Assembly (NCBI GenBank): GCA_018667995.1
Contig: JABIQT010001092.1
Location: forward strand, 1-6,464
DNA length: 6,464 bases
Reading direction: 5' to 3'
Origin: Candidatus Latescibacterota bacterium
GTDB taxonomy: Bacteria > JAAXHH01 > JABIQT01
A model generated the notes under the pieces. It was not told the origin of the DNA. It ran no database searches and saw only the letters and a list, made by a program, of their open reading frames with translations. Positions 6,122 to 6,464 of the stretch are shown piece by piece; the first letter of the stretch is position 1; every line of letters begins with the position of its first letter. Made by a program: the position numbers and the translations under genes.

Positions 6122-6464
6122 TTATGTATGATAGGGATCCGCGGCATCGCGCAGCCCATCACCTAGGAAATTAAAGGCCAGTACAGTAGCTACCACAAAT
6201 GCGCCCGGGGTCAGGATCCATGGGTAGAGAATAACGACCTTAACATCCTGGGCTACACTTAGCAGCACACCCCAGCTGACCACGGGTTCCCGAAGACCGA
6301 GGCCAAGAAAGCTCAGGGCAGTCTCGCCCAGAATCATGCCAGGTATGGCCAACGTGAGATTCACAATCAAGTAGCTCATGAATGCGGGCAGCAGGTGGCG
6401 TCGAATGACTCTGGCATCTGTTGCGCCGGCAATGATAGCCGCCACCACATAATCCTCCGATCTC
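6122..6464 (-). CDS. oppC: Peptide-type ABC transporter permease, OppC/DppC type, C-terminal part
   Basis: 113 residues are visible; the gene runs off the right edge, so no start can be given (the GTG at 6448 is internal). This is an inner-membrane permease of a peptide-type importer. The first visible residues, RSEDYVVAA, begin the cytoplasmic EAA loop, which continues with GATDARVIRRHLLP; this loop contacts the OppD/OppF ATPases. The usual glutamate of EAA reads valine here. Two membrane segments follow (IVNLTLAIPGMILG with ALSFLGLG, then WILTPGAFVVATVLAFNF). The protein ends with GDGLRDAADP, the typical end of C-type permeases. The stop at 6122 is 131 bases before the favoured ATPase start, or 23 before the alternative GTG. 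It is the only visible membrane part of the transporter; the partner B-type permease and binding protein presumably lie upstream, outside the window. Confidence 0.93.
   Translation of the reverse strand, partial: RSEDYVVAAIIAGATDARVIRRHLLPAFMSYLIVNLTLAIPGMILGETALSFLGLGLREPVVSWGVLLSVAQDVKVVILYPWILTPGAFVVATVLAFNFLGDGLRDAADPYHT

Overview
The window comes from a bacterial chromosome with roughly balanced base composition. Every gene I can support lies on the minus strand, so the operons read from the right-hand end to the left. Starts are a mix of ATG and GTG, Shine-Dalgarno sites are mostly recognisable, and neighbouring genes overlap by 4 bases (ATGA and GTGA), which is typical bacterial architecture. 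The proteins (CysD/CysN, a hemerythrin-like protein, an Opp/Dpp-type transporter) occur in many phyla. I cannot name a lineage from this sequence and would only suggest a free-living, probably uncultivated, heterotroph.

Right part (3647-6464): the distal end of a peptide-type ABC transporter operon. In transcription order it holds the C-terminal part of an OppC/DppC-type permease (cut by the window edge), an OppD/DppD-type ATPase, an OppF/DppF-type ATPase and a small single-pass membrane protein of unknown function. The last three are tightly coupled. The two ATPases would pair to power one importer of oligopeptides or a similar small solute. Both carry a four-cysteine set in the C-terminal oligopeptide-transporter domain, of the kind associated with an iron-sulfur cluster in this family.

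Middle part (2445-3646): about 690 bases without a convincing gene, ending in a good sigma70-like promoter (TTGACA, 17-base spacer, TATCTG). This is followed by a monocistronic hemerythrin-like HHE-domain protein with a very strong ribosome binding site that fixes its start at 2960. A strong GC-rich stem-loop lies just past its stop codon.

Left part (1-2444): the ATP sulfurylase pair cysD-cysN, preceded by a 315-base gene-free stretch with a small repeat pair that could be an operator. CysD and CysN form the GTP-driven enzyme that turns sulfate and ATP into adenosine 5'-phosphosulfate (APS), the first step of assimilatory sulfate reduction or sulfation. CysN is cut by the left edge after 388 residues, so whether it is a CysN or a CysN-CysC fusion cannot be seen. 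The most notable signal is in CysD: it carries a Cys-Cys pair and a Cys-x-x-Cys motif at the positions where the homologous APS reductases bind a [4Fe-4S] cluster.

I found no mobile elements, CRISPR arrays, tRNA or rRNA genes. I do not see a whole new system here. The two things most worth a second look are the cysteine-rich CysD and the small membrane protein coupled to the transporter ATPase.
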